Origin: Tamarix chinensis
Taxonomy: Eukaryota > Streptophyta > Magnoliopsida > Caryophyllales > Tamaricaceae
Assembly (NCBI GenBank): GCA_030549775.1
Contig: CM060173.1
Span: 29,764,032 to 29,828,031 of the forward strand
DNA length: 64,000 nucleotides
Reading direction: 5' to 3'
The position numbers were made by a program, and so were the translations under genes. The notes beneath the pieces are model-generated. The model saw only the letters and a program-made list of their open reading frames with translations, had not been told where the DNA came from and searched no databases. How positions within the stretch are numbered: the first letter of the stretch is position 1; each line of letters starts with the position of its first letter. Shown here piece by piece: positions 23,891-37,300 of this stretch.

Positions 23891-24599
23891 CCCTTTGTAA
23901 CACCCTAAAATTAACTACTAATTTTTTTAACAGAAGCAATTAAATTAAAACTTCTGAATTTCGGGAATGTTACCACTGTGATTAGTACAAGCCCGGCCCC
24001 CGGCCGTTCCCGTACTAACCACAAGGCTAAAAGAAATTTAATAACCATCATAAATCAAATCCAAGCAAGACGTCAAATAAGTATTAAACAATTATAAGAT
24101 AGAAATCAGAGTGCATGAAAAAGAGTCATAATCCAGAGTACATAGTTAAAGTTCCTTAAAAGGGAAAAGGTCTACAAAGTGATAAAGGTTTAGTTCTGAA
24201 AAATCCAATACAAAATATAAAATCATAAAGAAGAAAGTCCGGCCACGCCTCTCTCGATCTTTGTGCCAAGCCCATGCTCAAAATTCAGCCCCGCCTGATG
24301 CCTCATGAATATCGAAGGCATAAAAAAGGCATCACCAACCTGCAAAAAGTTAGAAGGGCCTTCTACTCGTGGGAATGAGCAGCACCCATGAAACAGGTGG
24401 TCAGTACGCTATGTACTGAGTAAGGTAACTGTGCACTAAGGCCAATACACAAAGGTACATAATCCAAGCAAGATAATATAACAACATCCAATCACTTCAG
24501 ATAATTAAAGGCCAAGCTATAGTTTGGATAAATTAATTATTGAATATCTGATCGGTATTTATTTCACACCATGTTTTTTATTAATTCATGCGACTACGG

Positions 24600-25015
24600 G
24601 AACCCCACTATTATAGCCTGTGGATCGATCACTTGTAGGGCAAAACACACCTAGCCACTATTATATGTCGGTAGATTGGTCTCTAGGACAAGATGCTCCT
24701 GGCCACTATTATTCGCTAGTGGATCGGTCTGGCCCCAACTCTCATGGTATTCCACTATAAGTCCTTAGTGTCTTTTATGTGTCTTAATAAACTTAGGGTT
24801 TGGTTTATTGAGCTTGGGACCCCCCCACTATTATAGCCAGTTGTGCGGTCACTTATAGGGCACAACTCACCTAACCGCTATTATAGCCGGTGGAATGGTC
24901 ACTTATAGGACATAACGCACCTAACCACTATTATAGCCGGTGGAGTGGTCACGTATAAGGCAGAACACAACTAACCACTATTATATGTCGGTAGATTGGT
25001 ATGGACCCGGCTCAA
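24600..25015. repeat. Minisatellite in outer LTR, about 53-bp period
   Basis: The motif CCACTATTATAGCCGGTGGA recurs with substitutions roughly every 53-57 bp (about 24604, 24656, 24709, 24827, 24876, 24926, 24975). It is the reverse-strand counterpart of the array at 31463 in the inner LTR. Confidence 0.85.
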
Positions 25016-26699
25016 TAATCTTCCACTTTACAGGATTAATGTTTTACCGTGTCTTATTTAAAAGTTTCACCCTAGACATGCATGACTAACTCCCTCTACG
25101 CTTATCCTCTAAGAGGTCCCATCCTATATCTTAAGACTCCTGCACCTCTTAACTTGCCCCAACATCCTTTCTTCCTTGCTCTAACTCACACTAGAGGCCC
25201 AACTCCTAAGTGTATGGGTCAAGGCCTACTACCTTACACCTCCAAGTCCATTCATTGCCTCACCCTAGGGTTTTCTCTAGAAACCCTAATTTAGGCTTAT
25301 GTGGCACATCCTTCTCCACCTCACACAACCCAAACTATTTTAACACCCACACATCACAACCCTTAGATTTGACCCTCATCATCTCACTTTACTTCCCAAG
25401 TACATGTGTGACCATGAAACCCTAGGTGGCCACACCAAACCCTAGCAGGCCATGCCAAACCCTAACATCCTCCTTTCCACATGTTACCCCTCCATTTCTC
25501 ACCTTCCACTCTTATTTTCCCATGCTACCCATGCTCATCTCTCACATGATAATCTTCCATCCTCATCTCATACTCCGCTCACCCTCATTTATTTTTCCTT
25601 TTTACCCCCTTCTTATATTAGGGTTTCCTCCCAAACCCTAGCTTGGTCTCCTATGCACCCTTATATTATCCTACATACTATTTTTCACCCAAAGCCTCCA
25701 ATCACCCAAACAACTTTTTCATTACCTTCCTCACACCATAAATCAACTTTCCATAAATAAAATTTACCCCCATGCAAACTCTATCCATCCCATGCAAACC
25801 CTCGAAGTTTTTCATGCAAAGCCCTAGATTCTCCCATGCAAGTTCATCTACTTTATTTTACCTAAAGTCTCCCTTTTTATTCTTCCTCTCACGTGTCATG
25901 GAATATTTAGGTCAACCCACCTACGTTAGCCAACTTAATTCCCATTAGTCTCCTTACTCTCCCATTTTTCTTTTTCATCTTTCCATCCTACAATACCACA
26001 TTAAATATCCCTACATGCATGTCCTAAAGGGCCAAATCACATCACATCACGTTTCACCGCATATACATATTAAACACATACCATAAGAAAGCACATGAGA
26101 ATACCTCAATTCCAAGCTACGCTACACATAAAATAGTTATAACAATAATCATAAGATACATAAAATTATCATGGTACATGACGTACAAGGCATATAAGGC
26201 ACATAGCACATATAAGGCCTTAGCTACACCCTTACCTTGCACGACACCAGTCTTGGAGCAAGCTCCTACGCCTCCTTAAGGTTTTAACTGGTTTCACCTA
26301 TAAGAGGGAAAAACTAAGGATTAGTTTCCCTCCTACCAAAAATACTATTATTTCCTATTTTATTCTCATATTAGGGTTACTATTATTAAAAGAAACTTTA
26401 TATGTGAAAATAGGGTTTTTAATAATATTCATAGCCATATTTATATTATTAAATCTAATAGCTTAATTTCCTCTACTAATAGTACTAACACTAGTTATAG
26501 CAAAAATAATGATATTAATAATAAAAATAATACTAATTCTCGTAGTAAAAGAAACCCTAGTATTTTTAAGGCTAAGACTAATAATACGGTTAGGGATAAA
26601 ATAGTAATATAATAATAGTAACACTAACAAAATACTAATATTGCTAGGGATAATAGTAATAATATTAATATTTGAAAAGATGATAATATAAGGGTTTGA

Positions 26700-26736
26700 A
26701 TATTTTTACTACTACTACTACTATAATAATAATAAC

Positions 26737-26796
<60 letters not shown>

Positions 26797-26885
26797 AATC
26801 GAAATAATTACATAATAGGGTTTTGGCCCTTAATAGTAATAATGATAACAACAACAACAACAACAACAATAATAATAATAATACA
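26700..26885. repeat. Compound trinucleotide microsatellite
   Basis: Runs of ACT, AAT, ATG and AAC trinucleotides follow one another in the outer LTR, at the position equivalent to the ATT runs of the inner LTR. Confidence 0.9.
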
Positions 26886-29067
26886 ATTAAAATGAATAAG
26901 GCTTGAATAATTAGGATTTAAGGGTTGAGAGGGTTTAAGGTACCACCTAGGATTGGTGGTGACCGGCAGCGGCGGCGGGGAAATAGGGAAAAGAGAAGGT
27001 TAGTTGAGTGTTGGGAATAGGAGAGGGGGAATGAGGGTGTAAGTTGGGGTGGTTGAGGTTGCTCAAGTTGAGAGGGTTGGAATGAGGGTGGTGGTGCAGC
27101 CAAAGGCGGCGGTGCAGGCGGTAATGCTGTGGTGGCCGAGAGTGGTGGAAAGGGAGGAAGGGAGGAGTAGGAGAGGGATGAAATGGAAAATGAGGGTAGG
27201 AAAGGTAGAGGAAGGTCTTTAGGAAATTTTGGAAGGTGTAAGAGGCGGTGGTTGCGATGGGAGTGGTGGCAAACGGTGGTGCGAAGGGCAGCGGGGGTGG
27301 AAGTGTGGCTGCTCGGGAAGGAAACTTTGCACGGCTGGGGTGGCTCGTGCAAGGTAAATCGAGGAAGGAGGGAGGCTCAATTCTGCAAAGGGTGATGTAG
27401 GGAATGATTAGGTGGGCGGCAGTGATGGTCGACGGTAACAGAATGAGCGTCTAATTGAGCGGTGGCGTAAAGGAGGAATTCTAGGCTACGAAAACAAAAC
27501 TCGATCAAGGCTGTCGATGGGGGTATTTATAGGGCCAAAGGAGGGGGATAAGGTCAGAGGGGAAATGTAAGAATAAGGGAAGGTAGGGTAGGCACACCGG
27601 CCGCCAATTGCAAGTTGGCGCAGGTCTGCTATGGCGGGCTGTGATTGGCCAGGGAGAAGGGACGGTGCGTGAGAAGGGGGAGGATTGGTTGGGTCAAAAT
27701 GGTAGGTAGATCAGCAGGGAAGAGAGGGGAAGGTTGGCCAGTGAGCTGCATGGTCGGTGGCGAAAATCCAGGTGCAGGTAGGGGAGGTTGTAGGTTGCGA
27801 CAAGGATGGAAGAAGAAGGAAGAAGAGGGAGGGGAGTGGACTGGGCAGTCTAGGAAAAAGAAAAGAAAGAAAAAGGAGGGATCTGGCTGGGCAGTTGGGA
27901 AAAAGAAGGAAAATGGGACGCTTGGGGCCTAGGCAGCATCGAAGGAGAAGAAAGGGGGAAGGGGATTGGGCTACAAGGGAGTTGGCCCAAATCGGGGAAG
28001 AAGAGAAAAAGAAAAGGAGAAAGGAGAGAAAGAAAGAAAAGGGGAAAAGAAGGAGAATAAAAAAGAAAGAAAAGGAAAAATAGGTTGGTTAGGGTATTTA
28101 GAATATTTTAGGTATTTGGGATATTTAAAAATAATAATTGAAATACCCCAGAATTAATTATTTTGGAAATAAGTCATTAAATAAGGATTATTGGGGAGTT
28201 TATTTAATATATTACTCTTTTTAAATTAAAAAGGGATTTTGTAGGGAAAGCTAATAGGAATTTTGAGATAATTTATAAAGGGTATCTTTATATATATATT
28301 TTTTGGGCCCTAAATTAGCCTAAAAAAGAGGATAAATATTTTATTTAATTATTTAAATATTCTTACTCTAAGTACCCCAGGGTAAATACTCTAAACATTT
28401 ATATAAAATAAAATATTAAAATAAAATAACATAAATAAACCTTTACTCCTTTTTCTCCCTTTTTCCTTTTTCTTCTCCCCCCTTTCTCGCCGTTGGGCCA
28501 GCCGCGTCCCAACTCTCCTTTCCTTTCCTCCTCCTCGCGGCCCAGCGTCGTTCGACCCTCCCCCGCCACAGTAAAACGCAGCGTTTCGCCCCTCCTTTCG
28601 CTGAAACGCTGCGCGCCGATTAATGAAGTAGTCGTTGCCTGCCTGCTGCTCGACTCCGCGCTTTGTCCAGAACTCACCCAAAACGTCGCGTTTTAATAAG
28701 GATTTTTGACCGTTACTGAACCGTCCGGTCTCCCCCTTCTTTTTCTTTTCTCCTTGGACCGCTGATCCAGCCACATTCCCTTTCCTTCCTCCTGCGCACG
28801 ATCTGCAACACGCCGCCCTTCCCCCTCTGCGCCGACCGCCTGCACGCTGCCTCCCCCCCCTCCTGCCCTTCTAGCCGCCCTCCCTCGACAAGCCGACACC
28901 CCACCATCACTCCCAGGCCTGTCCTGCACCCTTTTTCCCTTTTCCCGACCAACCCACAGGTTTGCCATGGCAGACCTACGTCGGCCTGCCACCACCGGTC
29001 GGCGTGTCCGATTGCCACCTGACCTACCTTCCTCTGCCCCCTCTCTTGATTTTCCCCCATTTCGAGC

Positions 29068-29082
29068 CTATAAATACCCCCC
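29068..29082 (+). promoter_or_regulatory. TATA box of inner LTR
   Basis: CCTATAAATACCCCC is followed by a GC-rich leader. The same motif occurs on the minus strand of the outer LTR at about 27530-27516, supporting it as the family promoter. Confidence 0.7.
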
Positions 29083-29615
29083 AAGGATCCAGCTTCGGGG
29101 GTTTTCGAAACCAAAAGCCCAGAAATCACCTTGCACCGCCCCTACTTCAGACAGTCACCCCGTCGCCGCCCGATCCACCCCCGAAACTCTTCCTTGCATC
29201 ACCCTCCACCGACCTAGGCCTCCCTCACCCCTTGGTTTGCTCTGCACGCGCCACCTCGGCCGTGCAAAGTGCCCTTCCCGACCAAGCCAACCTCGAACTC
29301 CGCCGCCCTTCTCACCACCGCCCACCGCCGTGCCCCCACTTCCAGCACCCCCTCTACCTCCCAAAACCACAAAGGGAGCTTCCCCAACCTCCCTAGACCC
29401 TCTATTTCCCCTGCCAACCCCTCCTTTTCCTTCCTTCCCCCTCCACCACTTCTCCACCTTCCTTCTCCCCCCATCGTCGCCGCCACCGCCGCCGTGCGCC
29501 GTGCGCCGTGCACCGCCACCTGTGCCACCAGCACCCCTAGGTAGTTCTCTAAACTCCCCAACCCCTAAACCTTTATTATACAAATGCTAATTATTTTTAG
29601 AAGCATTATTAGTAT

Positions 29616-29624
29616 TATTCTTAC

Positions 29625-29691
<67 letters not shown>

Positions 29692-29842
29692 TAACCTAAC
29701 ATTGAAATATTTATAACTATCAGTATTACTAATATTAGTGACCTATAACTTTAGTATTATTATTTTAGCATCATGATCGTTATTATTAATGGTATTACTA
29801 TTATCATTACTATCATGGTTATTACTATTATTATTATTATTA

Positions 29843-29874
<32 letters not shown>

Positions 29875-29876
29875 TT
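29616..29876. repeat. (ATT)n microsatellites
   Basis: An uninterrupted ATT run of about 65 bp at 29625-29690 is followed by shorter runs at 29823-29873, inside the inner LTR. Length differences from the outer LTR show continuing expansion. Confidence 0.95.
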
Positions 29877-31462
29877 AGTTCCTTGTCACTATTAGTAATA
29901 TTTCATATACTACTAACCTTACTATCGCTACTACTGTCATCGTTATTAGTAACATTGAACTACCACCGTTAATAATAAATATTAGTAAAATTACTTTAAA
30001 TTATTGTAGCTATTAAGACCTACTTTTATTAGTAGTAGCATGATTAGCTACCTTAAGAATAATGACCATACTTTTACTTATGAAAGTATTATTATTATTT
30101 TTAGCCCTAATGGTAAGTTAAAGATAAGGGTAAGGTAGAAAGAATAGTGTTTTGGTTAGAGGAAAATTAACCTCTAGTTTTCTCTCTTATAGGCGAACCA
30201 AGTCGACATCCGGAGGAGGCGTAGGAACGTGCTCCAAGATTGGTGTCGTGTTAGGTAAGAACAAAGCTATGGCCTTGTGCTATGTGTGATGTGATGTGCT
30301 GATGAATGATGAGTATGCCATGTTAATGTGTATTATGCACGTGTTATGAATAACCTGTTTTGTGTAGCGCAGCGTGGATAATGAGGTATGATGTGTGTGC
30401 CTTATATCACATGAGCATGACATGTTTATGTATTGTGTTTATGATGTGTTGATTCGGCCCTCTAGGACATGCATGCTAGAATTTTGGTATTATGGAATGG
30501 GACTAAAAGAATAACAAGAGAGGAATGGGAGGTGAGATTATTAAGGGGGGAATATGGGGTAGACCCAAGTACCTCATCATCCATGAGAGAAACTGTACGT
30601 GGAAAGCATGTCTAGAATAAATGAAAGTTGGGAACCATGCATGGGGGCTTGAAAATCTGCATGGTGACTTGGGGTGTCTGCATGAGGTGGCTAACTCTTG
30701 CATGGGGGTGTGTCTTACGTGAGAAAAGTTGAATTTGGGAGTAAATGAGGGACGGGGAGAGTTGTAGGGTGGTTGGAGACTTGGGGTGAAAAATAGTACG
30801 TAGGTTGGTATAAGGGTGCATAAGGGGCCTAACTAGGGTTTCAGTAAGAAAGTGGATACTTGGGGAGTACGATGGTGAGGATGATTAAGGAGGTGTGGAT
30901 TGTGGGTTGAGAGTGTCGGTTTACTATGAAAAAGGTGAGTATGGGTGTTCCATGTGAAAGAAGAGACTTGGGGTTGAAAAGAGAGAGGTTACTTGTGGAA
31001 GAAGTAAGGTGCTAGGGTCTGATGTGGCCAACTAGGGTTTTACTGAGTACATGCGAGGTCGAGGAATAAAAGGGTATGCCTTGGGCTTGACTTAATAAGG
31101 GTGAGATGTGGGGGTGAAGAATGGGTAACGGTAAGTGAGAAGAGGTTGGGCCACATAGGTCCAACTAGGGTTTCCAAGAGGAAAATCCTAGAGGTTGAGA
31201 ATAGGCGAGAGCGATACCGTAGGGTGTTGGGTTTAACCTACACTTCCAGGAGTTGGTCCTTCACCATGTGTGAGCTCAAGGGGAGAATAATGTCGGGGTG
31301 TGATTAGGGGTGCACGAGTCTCAACATATGGGACGGGCCCTCTTGAAAGGAAAGCAGTAGAATGTAGTGGGCATGCATGTTAAGGGTGAAGTGTGATTCA
31401 ATAAGACACGGATAAGACACTAATAACGTAAAGCGAAAGAATGTTGAGCCGAGCCCAGTCTA

Positions 31463-31822
31463 GTCCACCGGTTAGAATAGTGGCCAGAGGCGTTCTGCCC
31501 TGTGCGTTTCGTTCCGGTCCACCGGCTATAATAGTGGTCAGAGGCGTTCTGCCCTGTGCATATCGTTCCGGTCCACCGGCTATAATAGTGGTCAGAGGCG
31601 TTCTGCCCTGTGTGTTTATTTTCGGTCCACCGGCTATAATAGTGGGGGCATCGGCTCGATAGACCCAAAGTAAATAAGTTAAACCACGGGAAAAATACTA
31701 AGTACTTATAGTGGAACACCATGTTGAGGCGGGGCCAGTCTGGTCCACCGGTAAGAATAGTGGTCAAAGGCATCCTGCCCTGTGTTTTTATTTCCGGTCC
31801 ACCGGCTATAATAGTGGGGTTC
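31463..31822. repeat. Minisatellite in inner LTR, 54-bp period
   Basis: GTCCACCGGCTATAATAGTG starts at 31463, 31517, 31571 and 31625 (exact 54-bp steps) and again at 31743 and 31797. Each unit continues into GAGGCGTTCTGCCCTGTG. Confidence 0.9.
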
Positions 31823-32772
31823 CCGTACTCACATGGATTATTGAAGAATGTGCGAAATGGACTTATTATCATTAATGAGAACAAAGGATAAGACATCAGA
31901 AAGTGATCAGACCTATTCATGCATGTCATCGTATGTTATTTATGTGTTGAATGTGGGCCTTGTGTGCTATGTGTTGGCCTTAGCTCATCTGTTACCTTAC
32001 TCAGTACGTAGCGTACTGATCACCCGTTTCATGGGTGCTGCTCATTCCCATGAGCAGAGAGCCCTTTTGACCTTGTGCAGGTAGGAGATCTTGTTTTCGA
32101 TGCCTACGACACCTACGAGGCATCGGGTGGGGCCGAGAATTGAGTCTACCTTGGTTGGGGCCGAGATCGAGTTGGCTGGACTCTTTTACGATCCTCACTT
32201 TCATCTATCTTAGTTTTCGTATTTATATTATGTTCGTATTTTGGAAGAGGAACTTTTAAGTTGCAATTGTAACGACATTCTAACGATGTTGATATCTTGT
32301 TTTCATGGATGCTTTATGATAACGATGCTCTTAAGTTTTGATGATTCTTATTTACGATTTCCTGGTTTAGCCTTAGTACTTAGCATCGGAACGGTAGGAG
32401 TGAACCGGCCCGGTGCCAAGTGTGGCGGTAATACCCCCAAACTCAAGGTTTTTAATTTGTATGCTTCCGCTAAACCTTTCAATTTAAACGAAATTTTTCA
32501 GTAGTGAATTTGGGGGTGTTACAATAATATTTTAATAAAATAATCATTAAATTCTCTTTTTAGGTTAATTTAGGATTTTTGAAAGATTTTTCCTAAATTC
32601 TATTTTAATTAGCAAAACACTCTAATTAACTTATTTATAATTTTTCTATTGATTTGGCCATATTTACTCCCTCTTATTTTAATAAAATAATTTATTTAAT
32701 TAATTAATTTCCATAATAAATCCTTAATTAGCTATAATTCTTAAAATTAGGGTTTTGGAGTATTTCACCCTC

Positions 32773-33162
32773 ACCAAAATCATTTTCACCCTCAACTCAT
32801 AATTCCACCGATAAGGCTCACTAGTTCACCAAATTTAACACATCCCTTAATAAATCATTAAAAAACTATATCCAAAAATCTAGGCATAACTCCAACATTT
32901 CGTGTATTAAATATTGATCATATCCTTAGAGTTGTCAATCATAGTTTAAGTCATTTTCACATGATATTTATGCTTGTGTTAACCATATTAATCCAAACTA
33001 ATCACATATCATACTTATCACATTTTCAACCTAATAACACTTGCACAACCTCAATTTTCTAGAATTAACCCAAGATAACCATTTTACCTTTATGTCACCT
33101 AAGCACTTCAAAATTTCTTATTAACAAAACTTATTTTATACTCCACCAAACTCTATCATATT
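32773..33162. other. AT-rich sequence flanking the nested LTRs
   Basis: No gene or element recognised. Confidence 0.35.
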
Positions 33163-36100
33163 TTTAACACTCCCAAATCTAATACTTAAATTTTTCATTT
33201 TTTTGGAAGCATAATCTTAAAATATTAGGTGTTACCATCACACTTAGCATGAGTCTAGTCTCCTTACCTTCCTTATGGTAAGTGCTAGGGATAAAAAAGT
33301 CAAATAAAAAACAAAAGCAACGAGAAGATACAACAATATAAATAAAAGTTTAATGATAATAACACATTCATATAATAAGCTAAAAAGAATACATATTGGT
33401 GCACAAGAGTATAAAAAGAAAACCAACATAACAAAAGAATACATCCGAAGATGTGACACAAGTTTTTCCTAAATCTTAAACCCAAAGACCCATTCATCAA
33501 AAGGAATATCCTCATGGATCCTCGTCAAACTTGTAAGACTATTACCACTCCATGAGCCACACATAATCGTCTACAAATATAGTATCATTATGACTTTCTT
33601 GTACTCAGTAAATCACAATATCTTACAAGAGGTAGCATGCTTACATTACACGTAATATAAAATAACATAAACATACTTAAACCATAATAATCACAAGTAA
33701 TCCTGTAATATAATTCACATGTCCATATACAATAATAATACAAATGGACCCTAACAAGAAACCAAAGATCAACTTGATTCAATACAATCTTAAACCCTTA
33801 AATAAATCTAACCTTAATGTGATTATTTAAGAGTCACAAAGGTGGTTTTCTAAGTTAGATTCAATCAAAGGTGAATTAACAACTTAAGAGGGATAAAATC
33901 CCATAATCCATGGCATTGACATCAACGATGAATCAAAAAAATCAATATCTAACCTCCAAGAAGACAAGTTAAGAAATTAACACGACATAACCTATGTATA
34001 AATAACCTCATTAATTAAGTCCTTAAGTACGTGTATAACCTATAAGGCTTGTGATTCCCTAAGAGAATAAATTATCCCTTTAACCCAAAGGTCCCAACTA
34101 TGCACTCAAGGGCCTACTCCAAGGCACAAGATCCCTTTCCAACTCAAGTCTTTCTCTTTAAGTGATTAGTGTCATATTCAAATTCAATATTATTAACCAA
34201 GGATACTAAGATTGGAAACAATAACAACAAAATCAAGCCATCAATCAAATCCAAAGAACCACAAGGGTCTCTAGAATACAAATCCATCTAAGCCTAGGGT
34301 TAGGCATTACATCATAGCGTGAACATTTACTCACTCAGTTCAGTATTTCTCTTAATTAATTATTCTAATTTATTCAAAAGCCAACCTTAAGATCATTTAT
34401 CAAAGGAGAAAGTAAAAGGTAAACCCTAAGTCAAATAGAGTCAATATAGCTAAATTATTCACATTAGGCACATTTTATTCACAAATGAGAAAAATGCCCT
34501 TAAATACTAATTGCCATATTTTAATCCATTTTAGTACCAAACTTTATTGTAATGATAAATTTCCATTTAAAGGCTAAAATATAATTAAATATAACATTTT
34601 AACAAGAGTAATAATCCTAGAATATGACAAAATACTATATTACCTTATGAATGCATTAACATTTTAAGCATATAAAATCCTAAGCATGCATTTCTAACCT
34701 ATCATGATTTCATCTCAACATGCATAACGATATAATCTTGAATTCAACATTCAAGGTAGCAATAATATCATGGTACAAGAAAAAATAAATTTATATTCCT
34801 ATGGCATATAATTAAAGATTTATTTAAAACTACCCCTAATCATGCTTAAATACAACCATGTTATATATCAAAATTTAGCTATAACATGCAAGGAATATAA
34901 TGGAATAATTATAATATTATGAAAATCATATGGAAAGGTGAAAGGAACTAACCAAAATCTAATATAAATATGTATCATAATCTAGCAACATTTTACACAT
35001 TTTCACTTTCTTATATTTCATATTTAAATACAAATATAAACATGCATGTTAAATAAATAAGATCATGCTTTTCAATTTTCCATACAAATTCATAACACTT
35101 GCAATGGTTACAACCTTTGCATGATTCTAGCTCTAATAATACCTAACATGCTTACATAGAAAGTTTCTACCATCTCATGAGTGATTGGGTTTACCTCCTT
35201 TCCAAGCTAATAGCAAAATAACCAACAAGAACCACAAACCCTAGCCTCCACTTCTCCTTCTCCTTAAAAAACCCAACAAAAATATTAGAACTAATACACA
35301 TAACAACCAAACATTAACAACAATTAACAATAAATAAATACAATGAAAAAATATACACATAAGACCTAAGAGGAACTAAATCAAGCAAGTTATTGTGTGA
35401 ATGAGGGGTGCTCCTTAGGGATATTTGCATGAGTTCTTCATGTAGAAAGGGAGCATAAACATGATATATGGATACTTAAGGGTGTGGATTGCATGTGGTC
35501 TTCATGTAGCAAGGAAACACTAACATGAGGAATAGACAAGCAAGGTGGAGCAACATTTGTAGCTCATGCATGAAAAGCTGAAGGATGATCATAGGTCATA
35601 TTAGTAAGGTGAGGGAGACTGAGTGGATGGAGAATTTAGGTGTTTATAGTGTGCATGGCTCATATAGGCAAAGGCATAAAATGTGAGGGTTGGACGCAAC
35701 TAGAAAGTGATTGCGTAAAGTTTAGCTAATGAAGAAGACTTGTAGTGTGAGAAATATAGCAAAAGAATTAGAGATAAAAAGAACATAATGGAGTAAAAAA
35801 TGGCATAACAAACTAAGGCAAAGTCGAGTAGGGAAGGGTGAACCAAGAAGGAGGAAAGGAGAGAGAGACAACTCTGCTTTCAGTTTGAAGAAAGATAAAA
35901 GGTGAAAATGAAAGGGGAATAAAGGAGTTTATGGGTCTCGTAGTGTGCACTAGTAGAAGGTGTGATGAAGTTTTAAAGGATGAAAAATGCAGTCAGGCAG
36001 AAATAAAAGTAGAGGGAAGGGAGGGGTGATGTGATAATATAAACACATAAACAACAAGGGTACAGGGTAAAGTGTTGGATTTAAATAAATTAGGCTTAGT

Positions 36101-37300
36101 GGAGGGGGTTTCAATAATGTTTGGGGATCAATTCAAGGATGCTATGACTTTAAAAGAGTTTGATGATCTTCAAAAAGGGCTAGAGAATTGATAAAAGAAA
36201 TTTAGTTAGATGGGTGGGTGGAGGAATGATGATGACCGATTGAATCTTCAACCAATATTCAATTAAAATTCAACAATAATGTCTAATTTGAATGTCACTC
36301 CAAGGAATCATTCAAATGGATTCAAATTAGGAGTTACTTCAAGAGATTTTTTAACAAGAACAACAATCTCACAAAAAAGAGACAAGTAGCCAAATAGCTT
36401 GAACTCTTATTAACCAGATGATATCTATCGTGTACATGAATAGTTATGATGTATTTATATGATATATCTAATACCAACTAGTGTTATTCTAACTAATATT
36501 AATGTTGTAACAAAAAACCCAACATAGGGATCAACTATTTTTAACTAATTCCTACCAAGCATACTAGGAGTATTTAGCTAACCTTTAAGTAGTTGTAAAA
36601 CCCTAAAAATCAATATAACCTATCATTATTTAAATGAAACTAATTATAAAATTAACAACATTACATCAAATAACATACATAAATGAGATAACAAGCTAGA
36701 AAATCCTAATTTACATGTGATAATATTATAGTGTTCACAACAACTTTTACAATAATGACTTGCATGAGCTTGTACGCTTGTTCTCCATGTATGCCATATC
36801 TATCTTTGTATGTTTGAATGTTTTGTACATGGAAATATCTTATATGTATTCACATCTTAAAATTCTTCTCCTTATAAATATTTAACATACTTGTAATAAC
36901 ATCTTAAAGTATTTTGGTTAGAAATATTATTAAATATATCCAAGATGATTGGTTCCGTTATTAGAAATGCTAATTCCTCATTATCAAGAGGATCATGAGA
37001 TACTCCCGTATCAATTAACCAAACTAGGGAAAAAAATACAACATATGAGGTAAAATGGTTTCCATAGTTTAAAAACAAACAAGGGTTAATGGTTAAACCT
37101 AGGGTTAAAAGACTAAACATCCAAGAATTATACCAAATTTTAATCTCATTACATTATAATCTATTTCACCATATTACAATGCATAATAATAATACATCCA
37201 ACATATAATATCTTATAATAATTACTATAATTAAATACATATAAAGTAAAAATTTTATAATTAGGGCTTTGATTAGGCTTAAATAAGAATGGGGTATTAA
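33163..37300 (-). mobile_element. Highly decayed LTR of the same long-LTR family
   Basis: The outer end aligns with the ends of the two nested LTRs: TTTAACACTCCCAAATC (33163), TTTTTTGGAAGCATAATC (about 33197) and GGTGTTACCATCACACTTAGC (33228). The last corresponds to GGTATTACCGCCACACTTGGC in the complement of the inner LTR. A TTGTACTCAGTAA segment near 33600 and a GTGTTTATAG TATA-like site near 35640 fall in the expected order. The inner boundary is uncertain; GGGGTATTA near 37291 is a candidate. Divergence is far higher than between the nested pair. Confidence 0.5.

Larger units (their letters stand above)
28139..32523 (+). mobile_element. Solo LTR (inner), plus orientation, inserted in the outer LTR
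   Basis: It runs from TGAAATACCCCAG (28139) to GGGGGTGTTACA (32523), 4385 bp, flanked by a perfect 5-bp duplication ATAAT (28134-28138 and 32524-32528). A TATA box CCTATAAATACCCCC is at about 29068-29082. It is homologous along its whole length, in reverse, to the outer LTR, for example in the GCTGCTCATTCCCA and ACTCAGTAC segments. The first roughly 230 bp of the outer LTR lie beyond its right end (32529-32767). No internal coding region is present. Confidence 0.9.
23896..32767 (-). mobile_element. Long solo LTR (outer), split by an inverted LTR of the same family
   Basis: The plus strand opens TGTAACACCCTAAAATT at 23896. The other terminus, read on the minus strand from 32767, starts TGAAATACTCC. 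Removing the inner insertion (28139-32523 plus one 5-bp duplication) leaves about 4.48 kb. The five bases outside are CCCTT (23891-23895) and CCCTC (32768-32772), a target duplication with one mismatch. A minus-strand TATA box (CCCTATAAATACCCC, about 27530-27516) precedes a long GC-rich leader. No primer site or internal region is present, so it is a solo LTR. Its size and TGTAACACCC-type end resemble Ty3/gypsy chromoviruses of the Tekay/Del group, but that is inference. Confidence 0.85.

Noticed and set aside
27645..28157. Lys/Gly/Arg-rich open frames as a basic protein gene
   Set aside because: They come from purine-rich low-complexity DNA on the antisense side of the outer LTR leader.
28962..29590. 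Long proline-rich open frames (144 and 207 residues) as a real gene
   Set aside because: They overlap in different frames in C-rich sequence just after an LTR TATA box. The homologous outer LTR does not keep the same frame.
23896..32523. Foldback or Mutator-type transposon with 4-kb terminal inverted repeats
   Set aside because: The outer flanks 23891-23895 and 32524-32528 do not match each other. The inner LTR has its own perfect ATAAT duplication, and the outer LTR continues to 32767, so two nested LTRs explain everything.
36872..37120. VWLIDTGVSHD as a copia protease
   Set aside because: Only about ten residues fit, nothing before or after resembles gag, knuckle or integrase, and the frame lies in a decayed LTR. 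Chance similarity cannot be excluded.
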